Origin: Colletes latitarsis
Taxonomy: Eukaryota; Arthropoda; Insecta; Hymenoptera; Colletidae
NCBI RefSeq assembly: GCF_051014445.1
Contig: NC_135134.1
Location: forward strand, 27,407,672-27,471,671
Length of the DNA stretch: 64,000 bases
Direction of reading: 5' to 3'
Part shown: piece by piece, positions 12,578 to 24,660 of the stretch
Position numbering within the stretch: the first letter of the stretch is position 1
Layout: every line of letters begins with the position of its first letter
Made by a program: the position numbers and the translations under genes
The notes under the pieces: model-generated
What the model saw: only the letters and a program-made list of their open reading frames with translations
What the model was told of the DNA's origin: nothing
The model's database searches: none

Positions 12578-15500
12578 AAAAGCCGAGGATCAGTTCAACA
12601 AGTATGTGAAAAACGCGAAAGTATGAGTCTGATGAGGGCGAATCCCAGACCTATGCCAGACATAACTTGCGTTATCCTGTAAAATATTGATCGAAACCAG
12701 GTTTAATTGACTGTTTCAGCGTGGTACCAAATTACTACGTGATACAATCCAGAAATAGCCCAGGATCTAGCCATCAAGTATGAGAAATATGCGAAAGAAT
12801 GAGCCTGATGAGAGCAAATCCCAGACCTAACCTAGACATAACATGAATTATTCTCTAAAATATTGATCGAAACCAGGTTTAATCGACTGTTTCAGTGTGG
12901 TACCACATTACTACGTGATCCAAACCAGAAAAAACCCAGGATCCGTTCAACAAGTATGTGAAGAATGCGAAAGTATGAGTCTGATGAGTGAAAATCCCAG
13001 GGCTAACCTAGACCTAACATGCGTTATCCTGTAAAATATTGATCGAAACCAGGTTTAATTGACTGTTTCAGCGTGGTACCAAATTACTACGTGATACAAT
13101 CCAGAAATAGCCCAGGATCTAGCCATGAAGTATGAGAAATATGCGAAAGTATGAGCCTGATGAGGGCAAATCCTAGACTTAACCCAAACCTAACATGCGT
13201 AATCCTCTCAAATATTTATCAAGATCAGGTTTAATTGAATGTTTCAGTGTGGTACCACATTACTACGTGAACGAAACCAGAAAAAGCCCAGGATCCGTTC
13301 AACAAGCATGTGAAGAATGCGAAAGTATGAGTCTGATGAGTGAAAATCCCAGGGCTAACCTAGACCTAACATGCGTTATCCTCTAAAATATTGATCCAAA
13401 CCAGGTTTAATGGACTGTTTCAGTGTGGTACCACTTTGCTACGTGATCCAAAGCAGAAAAAACCCTCGATCAGGTCAACACGTATGTTAATACTGCGAAA
13501 GTATGACCCTGATGAGGGCAAATCCCAGGCCTAACATAGACCTAACATGCGTTGTCCTCTAAAATATTGATGGAAACCAGGTTTAATTGACTGTTTCAGT
13601 GTTGTACTTCATTACTACGTGATGCAATCGAGAAAAAGCCCAGGATCTACCCGTCAAGTATGAGAAATATGGGAAAGAATGAGCCTGATGAGAGCAAATC
13701 CCAGACCTAACCTAGACCTAACATGAATTATTCTCTAAAATATTCATCAAAACCAGGTTTAATTGACCGTTTCAGTGTGGTACCACATTACTACGTGATC
13801 CAATCCAGAAATAGCCCAGGATCCGTTCAACAAGTATGTGAAGAATGCGAAAGTATGAGTCTGATGAGTGAAAATCCCAGGCCTAACCAAGACCTAACAC
13901 GCGTTATCCTCAAAAATATTGATCGAAACCTGGTTTAATCGACTGTTTCAGTGTGGTACCACATTACTGTGTGATCCAAACCAGAAAATAACCCAGGATC
14001 TGTTCAACGAGTATGTGAAGTGTGCGAAAGTATGAGTCTGATGAGGTCAAATCCCAGACCAATCCCAGACTTAACTTGCGTTATCCTCTAAAATATTGAT
14101 CGAAACCAGGTTTAATCGACTGTTTCAGTGTGGTACCACATTACTACGTGATCCAATCCAGAAACAGCCCAGGATCCAGCCATGAAGTATGAGAAATATG
14201 CGAAAGTATGAGCCTGATGAGAGCAAATCCCACACCTAACCTAGACCTAACATGCGTTATCCTCAAAAATATTGATCGAAACCAGGTTTAATCGACTGCT
14301 TCAGTGTGGTATCACACTACTACGTGACCCAAACCAGAAAAAACCCATGATCTGTACAACAAGTATGTGAAAAACGCGAAAGTATGGGCCTGATGAGGGC
14401 AAATCCCAGACCTAACCCAGACCTAACATGCGTTATCCTCAAAAGTATTGATCGAAACCTGGTTTAATCGACTGTTTCATAGTGGTACCACATTACTATG
14501 TGATCCAAACCAGAAAATATCCCAGGATCTGTTCAACGAGTATGTGAAGTGTGCGAAAGTATGAGTCTGATAAGGTCAAATCCCAGACCAATCCCAGACT
14601 TAACTTGCGTTATCCTCTAAAATATTGATCGAAACCAGGTTTAGTCGACTGTTTCAGTGTGGTACCACATTACTACGTGATCCAAACCAGAAAAAACCCA
14701 GGATCTGTTCAACGAGTATGTGAAGTGTGGGAAAGTATGAGTCTGATGAGTGAAAATCCCAGGGCTAACCTAGACCTAACATGCGTTATCCTGTAAAATA
14801 TTGATCGAGACCAGGTTTAATTGACTGTTTCAGCGTGGTACCAAATTACTACGTGATACAATCCAGAAATAGCCCAGGATCTAGCCATCAAGTATGAGAA
14901 ATATGCGAAAGAATGAGCCTGATGAGAGCAAATCCCAGACCTAACCTAGACATAACATGAATTATTCTCTAAAATATTGATCGAAACCAGGTTTAATCGA
15001 CTGTTTCAGTGTGGTACCACATTACTACGTGATCCAAACCAGAAAAAACCCAGGATCCGTTCAACAAGTATGTGAAGAATGCGAAAGTATGAGTCTGATG
15101 AGTGAAAATCCCAGGGCTAACCTAGACCTAACATGCGTTATCCTCTAAAATATTGATCCAAACCAGGTTTAATGGACTGTTTCAGTGTGGTACCACTTTG
15201 CTACGTGATCCAAAGCAGAAAAAACCCTCGATCAGGTCAACACGTATGTTAATACTGCGAAAGCATGACCCTGATGAGGGCAAATCCCAGGCCTAACATA
15301 GACCTAACATGCGTTGTCCTCTAAAATATTGATGGAAACCAGGTTTAATTGACTGTTTCTGTGTTGTACTTCATTACTACGTGATGCAATCCAGAAAAAG
15401 CCCTGGATCTAGCCATCAAGTATGAGAAATATGCGAAAGAATGAGCCTGATGGGAGCAAATCCCAGACCTAACCTAGACCTAACATGCGTTATCCTCTAA

Positions 15501-17580
15501 AATATTTATCAAGACCAAGTTTAATTGCTTGTTTCAGTGTGGTCCTACATTACTATGTGATCCAAACCGGAAAATAACCCAGGCTCTGTTCAACGAGTAG
15601 GTGAAGTGTGCGAAAGTATGAGTCTGATGAGGTCAAATCCCAGACCAATCCCAGACTTAACTTGCGTTATCCTCTAAAATATTGATCGAAACCAGGTTTA
15701 GTCGACTGTTTCAGTGTGGTACCACATTACTACGTGATCCAAACCAGAAAAAACCCAGGATCTGTTCAACGAGTATGTGAAGTGTGGGAAAGTATGAGTC
15801 TGATGAGTGAAAATCCCAGGGCTAACCTAGACCTAACATGCGTTATCCTCTAAAATATTGATCGAAACCAGGTTTAATCGACTGTTTCAGTGTGGTACCA
15901 CATTACTACGTGATCCAAGCCAGAAAAAACACAGGATCCGTTCAACAAGTATGTGAAGAATGCGAAAGTATGGGTCTGATGAGTGAAAATCTCAGGGCTA
16001 ACCTAGACCTAACATGCATTATCCTCTAAAATATTGATCCAAACCAGGTTTAGTGGACTGTTTCAGTGTGGTACGACTTTACTACGTGATCCAAAGCAGA
16101 AAAAACCCTCGATCAGGTCAACATGTATGTTAGAACTGCGAAAGTATGACCCTGATGAGGGCAAATCCCAGGCCTAACCCAGACCTAACATGCGTTATCA
16201 TCCAAAATATTTATCAAGACCAGGTTTAATTGATTGTTTCAGTGTGGTCCCACATTACTACGCGATCCAAACCAGAAAAAACCCAGGATCTGTTCAACAA
16301 GTATGTGAAAAATGCGAAAGCATGAGTCTGATGAGGGCAAATCCCAGACCTATCCCCGACCTAACTTGCGTTGTCCTCTAAGATATTGATGGAAACCAGG
16401 TTTAATTGAGTGTTTCAGTGTTGTACTGCATTACTACGTGATGCAATCCAGAAAAAGCCCAGGATCTATCCATGAAGTATAAGAATGACCTGATGAGAAA
16501 ATTGACCTGATGAGAGCAAATCCCAGACCTAACCCAGACCTAACATGCGTTATCATCTAAAATATTTATCAAGACCTGGTTTAATTGATTGTTTCAGTGT
16601 GGTACCACATTACAACGTGAACCATACCCGAAAAAACCCAGGATCCGTTCAACAAGAATCTGAAGAATGCGAAAGTATGAGCCTGATGAGTGAAAATCCT
16701 CGGCCTAACCTAGACCTAACATGCGTTATCCTCAAAAATATTGATCGAAACCAGGTTTAATAGACTGTTTCAGCGTGGTACCACATTACTACGTGATACA
16801 ATCCTGAAACAGCCCAGGATCTAGCCATGAAGTATGAGAAATATGCGAAAGTATGAGCCTGACGAGGGCAAATCCTAGACCTAACACAAACCTAACATGC
16901 GTTATCCTCTAAAATATTGATCCAAACCAGGTTTAATGGACTGCTTCAGTGTGGTACAACATTACTACGTTATCCAAACCAGAAAAACCCCAGGATCAGT
17001 TCAACAAGTATGTGAAAATCGCGAAGGTATGAGCCTGATGAGGGCGAATCCCAGACCTATCCCAGACCTAACTTGCGTTATCCTCTAAAATATTGATCGA
17101 AACCTGGTTTAATCGACTGTATCAGTGTGGTACCACATTACTACGTGACCCAAACCAGAAAAAACCCAGGATCTGTTCAACAAGTATGTGAAGAATGCGA
17201 AAGTATGAGTCTGATGAGTGAAAATCCTCGGCCTAACCTAGACCTAACATGCGTTATCCTCAAAAATATTGATCGAAACCAGGTTTAATTGACAGTTTCA
17301 GTGTGGTACCACAATACTACGTGATCCAAGCCAGAAAAAACCCAGGATCTGTTCAACAAGTATGTGAAAATCGCGAAAGTATGAGCCTGATGAGGGCAAA
17401 TCCCAGTCCTATACCAGACCTAACTTGTGTTATCCTCTAAAATATTGATCGAAACCAGGTTTAATTGACTGTTTCAGTGTGGTACCACATTACTACGTGA
17501 TCCAATCCAGAAAAAGCCCAGGATCTAGCCATGAGGTCTGAGAAATATGCGAAAGTATGAGCCTGACGAGAGCAAATCCA
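12578..17580 (+). repeat. Patchwork satellite segment without a long regular HOR
   Basis: About 28 monomers of mixed types with more private substitutions than the flanking HOR blocks. Only short-range similarity is visible. 12.66-13.02 kb resembles 14.78-15.14 kb (about 12 monomers apart, marker 'gcgtggtaccaaattac'), and 13,381-13,720 resembles 15,143-15,480 (offset 1,762, marker 'gtaccactttgctacg'). The monomer at 13,195 is a copy of the one at 9,847 (offset 3,348). It sits between the left HOR family and the central families and looks like an older, less homogenised layer. Confidence 0.7.
16486..16515 (+). repeat. Private 17-bp-offset microduplication in one monomer
   Basis: 'tgacctgatgaga' occurs at 16,486-16,498 and again at 16,503-16,515. 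The related monomer at 25.6 kb has one 'gcctgatgaga' preceded by 'aatatgcgaaagtat'. The change makes this monomer 3 bp longer than expected, so the spacing between type A heads at 16,190 and 16,545 is 355 bp instead of 352. I saw no second copy of this event in the window. Confidence 0.8.
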
Positions 17581-18305
17581 AGACCTAACCCAGACCTAAC
17601 ATGCGTTATCCTCTAAAATATTTATCAAGACCAGGTTTAAATGATTGTTTCTGTGTGGTCACACATTACTACGTGATGCAAACCAGAAAAAACCCAGGAT
17701 CCGTTCAACAAGTATGTGAAGAATGCGAAAGAATGAGTCTGATGAGTGAAAATCCCAGGCCTAACCTAGACCTAACATGCGTTATCCGCAAAAATATTGA
17801 TCGAAACCTGGTTTAATCGACTGTTTCATTGTGGTACCACATTACTATGTGATCCAAACCAGAAAATAGCCCAGGATCTATCCATGAAGTATAAGAAATA
17901 TGCGAAAGTATGAGCCTGATGAGGGCAAATCCTAGACCTAACCCACACTTAACATGCGTTATCCTCAAAAATATTTATCAAGACCAGGTTTAACTGAATG
18001 TTTCAGTGTGGTCCCACATTACTACGTGATCCATACCAGAAAAAACCCAGGATCTGTTCGACAAGTATGTGAAAAATGCGAAAGCATGAGTCTGATGAGG
18101 GCAAATCCCAGGCCTAACCTAGACATAACTTTCGTTATCCTCTAAAATATTGATCGAAACCAGGTTTAGTGGGCTGTTTCAGTGTGGTACCACATTACTG
18201 CGCGATCCAAACCAGAAAAAACCCAGGATCTGTTCAACAAGTATGTGAAAAATGCGAAAGTATGACCCTGATGTGGGCAAATCCCAGACCTATCCCAGAC
18301 CTAAC

Positions 18306-18481
18306 TTGCATTGTCCTCTAAAATATTGATCGAAACCAGGTTTAATTGACTGTTTCAGTGTGGTACCACATTACTACGTGATCCAATCCAGAAATAGCCC
18401 AGGATCTAGCCATGAAGTATGAGAAATATGCGAAAGTATGAGCCTGATGAGGGCAAATCCTAGACCTAACCCAGACCTAAC
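18306..18481 (+). repeat. Representative type B monomer (176 bp)
   Basis: Type B differs from A in the middle third. It has 'caatccagaaatagccc', then 'ggatctagccatgaagtatg', then 'agaaatatgcg', and usually ends 'gcctgatgagggcaaatcctag'. The in-frame TGA of 'aagtatgag' closes the reading frame that is open in A monomers. B copies alternate with A copies over much of 17.6-62 kb. Confidence 0.85.
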
Positions 18482-18657
18482 ATGCGTTATCATCTAAAAT
18501 ATTTATCAAGACCTGGTTTAATTGATTGTTTCAGTGTGGTACCACATTACTACGTGAACCATACCAGAAAGAACCCAGGATCCGTTCAACAGGTATCTGA
18601 AGAATGCGAAAGTATGAGTCTGATGAGTGAAAATCTCAGGGCTAACCTAGACCTAAC
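18482..18657 (+). repeat. Representative type A monomer (176 bp)
   Basis: Type A is the commonest monomer. It is recognised by 'ggatcYgttcaacaagtatg' followed by 'gaaaatgcg' or 'gaagaatgcg', and it usually ends in 'gatgagtgaaaatc' or 'gatgagggcaaatc'. This copy carries the subvariant 'aacaggtatctgaag'. Many A copies happen to be open for 63 codons from the 'atgcgttat' head because none of their substitutions makes a stop. The frame closes at the next monomer because 176 is not a multiple of 3, so this is not taken as coding. Confidence 0.85.
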
Positions 18658-18833
18658 ATGCATTATCCTCTAAAATATTGATCCAAACCAGGTTTAGCGG
18701 ACTGTTTCAGTGTCGTACCACTTTACTACGTGATCCAAAGCAGAAAAAACCCTCGCTCAGGTCAACATGTATGTTAGAACTGCGAAAGTATGACCCAGAT
18801 GAGGGCAAATCCCAGGCCTAACCCAGACCTAAC
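18658..18833 (+). repeat. Representative type C monomer (176 bp)
   Basis: Type C is the most diverged common type. It carries 'gtaccactttactacg', 'ccaaagcagaaaaaaccctc', 'gatcaggtcaacatgtatg' and 'ttagaactgcgaaagtatgac'. It normally sits between two A monomers, as here. This copy has 'cgctcagg' where other C copies have 'cgatcagg'. Close relatives with 'ctttgctacg' and 'cacgtatgttaatac' occur near 13.4 and 15.2 kb and look like an older form. Confidence 0.82.
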
Positions 18834-19009
18834 ATGCGTTATCCTCTAAAATATTTATCAAGACCAGGTTTAATTGATTGTTTCAGTGTGGTCCCACATT
18901 ACTACGTGATCCAAACCAAAAAAAATCCAGGATCCGTTCAACAAGTATGTGAAGAATGCGAAAGAATGAGTCTGATGAGTGAAAATCCCAGGCCTAACCT
19001 AGACCTAAC

Positions 19010-19186
19010 ATGCGTTATCCTCAAAAATATTGATCGAAACCTGGTTTAATCGACTGTTTCAGTGTGGTACCACATTACTATGTGATCCAAACCAGAAAAT
19101 AGCCCAGGATCTATCCATGAAGTATAAGAAATATGCGAAAGTATGAGCCCGACGAGGGCAAATCCTAGACCTAACCCAGACCTAAC
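19010..19186 (+). repeat. Representative 177 bp monomer variant
   Basis: This B-like monomer is one base longer than the rest. The extra base lies in the A-rich tract, which reads 'agaaaatagccc' (12 bases) where the 176 bp monomers have 'agaaaaaaccc' (11 bases). The same one-base gain occurs in the 'agaaaataaccc' copies of the left family. It accounts for HOR lengths that exceed whole multiples of 176, such as 2,469 for 14 monomers. Confidence 0.8.
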
Positions 19187-20490
19187 ATGCGTTATCCTCA
19201 AAAATATTTATCAAGACCAGGTTTAATTGATTGTTTCAGTGTGGTACCACATTACTACGTGAACCATACCAGAAAGAACCCAGGATCCGTTCAACCGGTA
19301 TCTGAAGAATGCGAAAGTATGAGTCTGATGAGTGAAAATCTCAGGGCTAACCTAGACCTAACATGCATTATCCTCTAAAATATTGATCCAAACCAGGTTT
19401 AGTGGACTGTTTCAGTGTCGTACCACTTTACTACGTGATCCAAAGCAGAAAAAACCCTCGATCAGGTCAACATGTATGTTAGAACTGCGAAAGTATGAGC
19501 CCGACGAGGGCAAATCCTAGACCTAACCCAGACCTAACATGCGTTATCCTCAAAAATATTTATCAAGACCAGGTTTAACTGAATGTTTCAGTATGGTACC
19601 ACATTACTACGTGATCCATACCAGAAAAAACCCAGGATCTGTTCAACAAGTATGTGAAAAATGCGAAAGCATGAGTCTGATGAGGGCAAATCCCAGACCT
19701 ACCCCAGACCTAACTTGCGTTATCCTCTAAAATATTGATCGAAACAAGGTTTAATTGACTGTTTCAGCGTGGTACCACATTACTACGTGATACAATCCAG
19801 AGACAGCCCAGGATCTAGCCATGAAGTATGAGAAATATGCGAAAGAATGAGCCTGATGTGGGCAAATCCTAGACCTAACCCAAACCTAACATGCGTTATC
19901 CTCTAAAATATTTATCAAGACCAGGTTTATTTGAATGTTTCAGTGTGGTACCACATTACTACGTGATCCAAACCAGAAAAAACGCAGGATCCGTTCAACA
20001 AGTATGTGAAAAACGAAACGAATGAGTCTGATGAGGGCAAATCCCAGACCTATCCCAGACCTAACTTGCGTTGTCCTCTAAGATATTGATGGAAACCAGG
20101 TTTAATTGACTGTTTCAGTGTTGTACTTCATTACTACGTGATGCAATCCAGAAAAAGCCCAGGATCTAGCCATCAAGTTTGAGAAATATGCGAAAGTATG
20201 AGCCTGACGAGAGCAAATCCTAGACCTAACCCAGACCTAACATGCGTTATCCTCTAAAATATTTATCAAGACCAGGTTTATTTGAATGTTTCAGTGTGGT
20301 ACCACATTACTATGTGATCCAAACCAGAAAATAGCCCGGGATCTATCCATGAAGTATAAGAAATATGCGAAAGTGTGAGCCTGATGAGGGCAAATCCCAG
20401 ACCTATCCCAGACCTAACATGCGTTATCCTCTAAAATATTTATCAGGACCAGGTTTAATTGATTGTTTCAGTGTGGGCCCACATTACTAC

Positions 20491-21723
20491 GTCATCCAAA
20501 CCAGAAAAAACCCAGGATCCGTTCAACAAGTATGAGAAATATGCGAAAGAATGAGCCTGATGGGAGCAAATCCCAGACCTAACCTAGACCTAACATGCGT
20601 TATCCTCTAAAATATTTATCAAGACCAAGTTTAATTGCTTGTTTCAGTGTGGTCCTACATTACTATGTGATCCAAACCGGAAAATTACCCAGGATCTGTT
20701 CAACGAGTAGGTGAAGTGTGCGAAAGTATGAGTCTGATGAGGTCAAATCCCAGACCAATCCCAGACTTAACTTGCGTTATCCTCTAAAATATTGATCGAA
20801 ACCAGGTTTAGTCGACTGTTTCAGTGTGGTAGCACATTACTACGTGATCCAAACCAGAAAAAACCCAGGATCTGTTCAACGAGTATGTGAAGTGTGGGAA
20901 AGTATGAGTCTGATGAGTGAAAATCCCAGGGCTAACCTAGACCTAACATGCGTTATCCTCTAAAATATTGATCGAAACCAGGTTTAATCGACTGTTTCAG
21001 TGTGGTACCACATTACTACGTGATCCAAACCAGAAAAAACAACGGAGCCGTTCAACAAGTATGTGAAGAATGCGAAAGTATGGGTCTGATGAGTGAAAAT
21101 CTCAGGGCTAACCTAGACCTAACATGCATTATCCTCTAAAATATTGATCCAAACCAGGTTTAGTGGACTGTTTCAGTGTGGTACCACTTTACTACGTGAT
21201 CCAAAGCAGAAAAAACCCTCGATCAGGTCAACATGTATGTTAGAACTGCGAAAGTATGACCCTGATGAGGGCAAATCCCAGGCCTAACCCAGACCTAACA
21301 TGCGTTATCATCCAAAATATTTATCAAGACCAGGTTTAATTGATTGTTTCAGTGTGGTCCCACATTACTACGCGATCCAAACCAGAAAAAACCCAGGATC
21401 TGTTCAACAAGTATGTGAAAAATGCGAAAGTATGACCCTGATGTGGGCAAATCCCAGACCTATCCCAGACCTAACTTGCATTGTCCTCTAAAATATTGAT
21501 CGAAACCAGGTTTAATTGACTGTTTCAGTGTGGTACCACATTACTACGTGATCCAATCCAGAAATAGCCCAGGATCTAGCCATGAAGTATGAGAAATATG
21601 CGAAAGTATGAGCCTGATGAGGGCAAATCCTAGACCTAACCCAGACCTAACATGCGTTATCATCTAAAATATTTATCAAGACCTGGTTTAATTGATTGTT
21701 TCAGTGTGGTACCACATTACTAC
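20491..21723 (+). repeat. 7-monomer duplication (1,233 bp), left copy
   Basis: 'gtcatccaaaccag' followed by the A-rich tract occurs at 20,491 and 21,724. The following monomers match at a 1,233 bp offset ('gcctgatgggagc', 'caagtttaattgcttg', 'ggaaaattaccc', 'caacgagtaggtg'). The second copy follows from 21,724 and stays similar to roughly 22.4 kb. It then diverges, with 'gacccagatgag' where the first has 'gaccctgatgag'. The same pair exists at 54,464 and 55,697, so the event predates the long-range duplication. Confidence 0.78.
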
Positions 21724-23742
21724 GTCATCCAAACCAGAAAAAACCCAGGATCCGTTCAACAAGTATGAGAAATATGCGAAAGAATGAGCCTGATGGGAGC
21801 AAATCCCAGACCTAACCTAGACCTAACATGCGTTATCCTCTAAAATATTTATCAAGACCAAGTTTAATTGCTTGTTTCAGTGTGGTCCTACATTACTATG
21901 TGATCCAAACCGGAAAATTACCCAGGATCTGTTCAACGAGTAGGTGAAGTGTGCGAAAGTATGAGTCTGATGAGGTCAAATCCCAGACCAATCCCAGACT
22001 TAACTTGCGTTATCCTCTAAAATATTGATCGAAACCAGGTTTAGTCGACTGTTTCAGTGTGGTACCACATTACTACGTGATCCAAACCAGAAAAAACCCA
22101 GGATCTGTTCAACGAGTATGTGAAGTGTGGGAAAGTATGAGTCTGACGAGTGAAAATCCCAGGGCTAACCTAGACCTAACATGCGTTATCCTCTAAAATA
22201 TTGATCGAAACCAGGTTTAATCGACTGTTTCAGTGTGGTACCACATTACTACGTGATCCAAACCAGAAAAAACACAGGATCCGTTCAACAAGTATGTGAA
22301 GAATGCGAAAGTATGGGTCTGATGAGTGAAAATCTCAGGGCTAACCTAGACCTAACATGCATTATCCTCTAAAATATTGATCCAAACCAGGTTTAGTGGA
22401 CTGTTTCAGTGTCGTACCAGTTTACTACGTGATCCAAAGCAGAAAAAACCCTCGATCAGGTCAACATGTATGTTAGAACTGCGAAAGTATGACCCAGATG
22501 AGGGCAAATCCCAGGCCTAACCCAGACCTAACATGCGTTATCCTCTAAAATATTTATCAAGACCAGGTTTAATTGATTGTTTCAGTGTGGTCCCACATTA
22601 CTACGTGATCCAAACCAGAAAAAATCCAGGATCCGTTCAACAAGTATGTGAAGAATGCGAAAGAATGAGTCTGATGAGTGAAAATCCCAGGCCTAACCTA
22701 GACCTAACATGCGTTATCCTCAAAAATATTGATCGAAACCTGGTTTAATCGACTGTTTCAGTGTGGTACCACATTACTATGTGATCCAAACCAGAAAATA
22801 GCCCAGGATCTATCCATGAAGTATAAGAAATATGCGAAAGTATGAGCCCGACGAGGGCAAATCCTAGACCTAACCCAGACCTAACATGCGTTATCCTCAA
22901 AAATATTTATCAAGACCAGGTTTAACTGAATGTTTCAGTATGGTACCACATTACTACGTGATCCATACCAGAAAAAACCCAGGATCTGTTCAACAAGTAT
23001 GTGAAAAATGCGAAAGCATGAGTCTGATGAGGGCAAATCCCAGACCTACCCCAGACCTAACTTGCGTTATCCTCTAAAATATTGATCGAAACAAGGTTTA
23101 ATTGACTGTTTCAGCGTGGTACCACATTACTACGTGATACAATCCAGAGACAGCCCAGGATCTAGCCATGAAGTATGAGAAATATGCGAAAGAATGAGCC
23201 TGATGTGGGCAAATCCTAGACCTAACCCAAACCTAACATGCGTTATCCTCTAAAATATTTATCAAGACCAGGTTTATTTGAATGTTTCAGTGTGGTACCA
23301 CATTACTACGTGATCCAAACCAGAAAAAACCCAGGATCCGTTCAACAAGTATGTGAAAAACGAAACGAATGAGTCTGATGAGGGCAAATCCCAGACCTAT
23401 CCCAGACCTAACTTGCGTTGTCCTCTAAGATATTGATGGAAACCAGGTTTAATTGACTGTTTCAGTGTTGTACTTCATTACTACGTGATGCAATCCAGAA
23501 AAAGCCCAGGATCTAGCCATCAAGTTTGAGAAATATGCGAAAGTATGAGCCTGACGAGAGCAAATCCTAGACCTAACCCAGACCTAACATGCGTTATCCT
23601 CTAAAATATTTATCAAGACCAGGTTTATTTGAATGTTTCAGTGTGGTACCACATTACTATGTGATCCAAACCAGAAAATAGCCCGGGATCTATCCATGAA
23701 GTATAAGAAATATGCGAAAGTGTGAGCCTGATGAGGGCAAAT

Positions 23743-23755
23743 CCTAGACCTAACA
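23743..23755 (+). repeat. Monomer tail with an 11 bp deletion
   Basis: Most B-like monomers end with two short repeats, 'cctagacctaac' then 'ccagacctaac', before 'atgcg'. Here only 'cctagacctaac' remains, so 11 bp are missing. The direct repeat suggests slippage or single-strand annealing inside one monomer. The related monomers near 32.5, 35.9 and 41.2 kb keep both units. Confidence 0.8.
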
Positions 23756-24660
23756 TGCGTTATCCTCAAAAATATTTATCAAGACCAGGGTTAACTGAAT
23801 GTTTCAGTGTGGTACCACATTACTACGTGATCCATACCAGAAAAAACCCAGGATCTGTTCAACAAGTATGTGGAAAATGCGAAAGCACGAGTCGCACGAG
23901 AGCAAATCCCAGGCGTAACCTAGACATAACTTTCGTTATCCTCTAAAATATTGATCGAATCCAGGTTTAGTGGACTGTTTCAGTGTGGTACCACATTACT
24001 ACGTGATCCAAAGCAGAAAAAACACTCGATCAGGTCAACATGTATGTTAGAACTGCGAAAGTACGACCCTGATGAGGGCAAATCCCAGGCCTAACCCAGA
24101 CCTAACATGCGTTATCCTCAAAAATATTTATCAAGACCAGGTTTAACTGAATGTTTCAGTATGGTACCACATTACTACGTGAACCATATCAGAAAAAACC
24201 CAGGATCCGTTCAAAAGGTATCTGAAGAATGCGAAAGTATGAGTCTGATGAGTGAAAATCTCAGGGCTAACCTAGACCTAACATGCGTTATCCTCAAAAA
24301 TATTGGTCGAAACAAGGTTTAATGGACAGTCTCAGTGTGGTACCACACTACTACGTGATCCAAACCAGAAAAAAACCCAGGATCTGTTCAACAAGTATGT
24401 GAAAATCGCGAAAGTATGAGCCTGATGAGGGCAAATCCCAGACCTATACCAGACCTGACTTACGTTATCCTCTAAAATATTGATCGAAACCTGGTTTAAT
24501 TGACTGTTCCAGTGTGGTACCACATTACTACGTGATCCAATCCAGAAATAGCCCAGGATCTAGCCATGAGGTATGAGAAATATGCGAAAGTATGTGCCTG
24601 ACGAGAGCAAATCCTAGACCTAACCCAGACCTAACATGCGTTATCCTCTAAAATATTTAT

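Larger units (their letters stand above)
17580..24660 (+). repeat. Long-range duplicated segment, left copy
   Basis: From near 17,580 the monomer order matches the sequence starting near 51,555. The offset is 33,973 bp up to about 23,340 (pairs 17,954/51,927, 19,539/53,512, 22,533/56,506) and 33,456 bp from 23,855 on (24,107/57,563). The 517 bp step is three monomers less the private 11 bp deletion at 23,743. The left copy continues into the 17-monomer block to about 25,908. A and B/C monomers alternate here. Confidence 0.85.

Noticed and set aside
24332..24523. Minus-strand 63-codon open frame, with an identical one at 57,788-57,979
   Set aside because: Both lie in the same pair of monomers of the long-range duplicated block. 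The second is just its copy at an offset of 33,456 bp. It is a chance open frame in satellite sequence.
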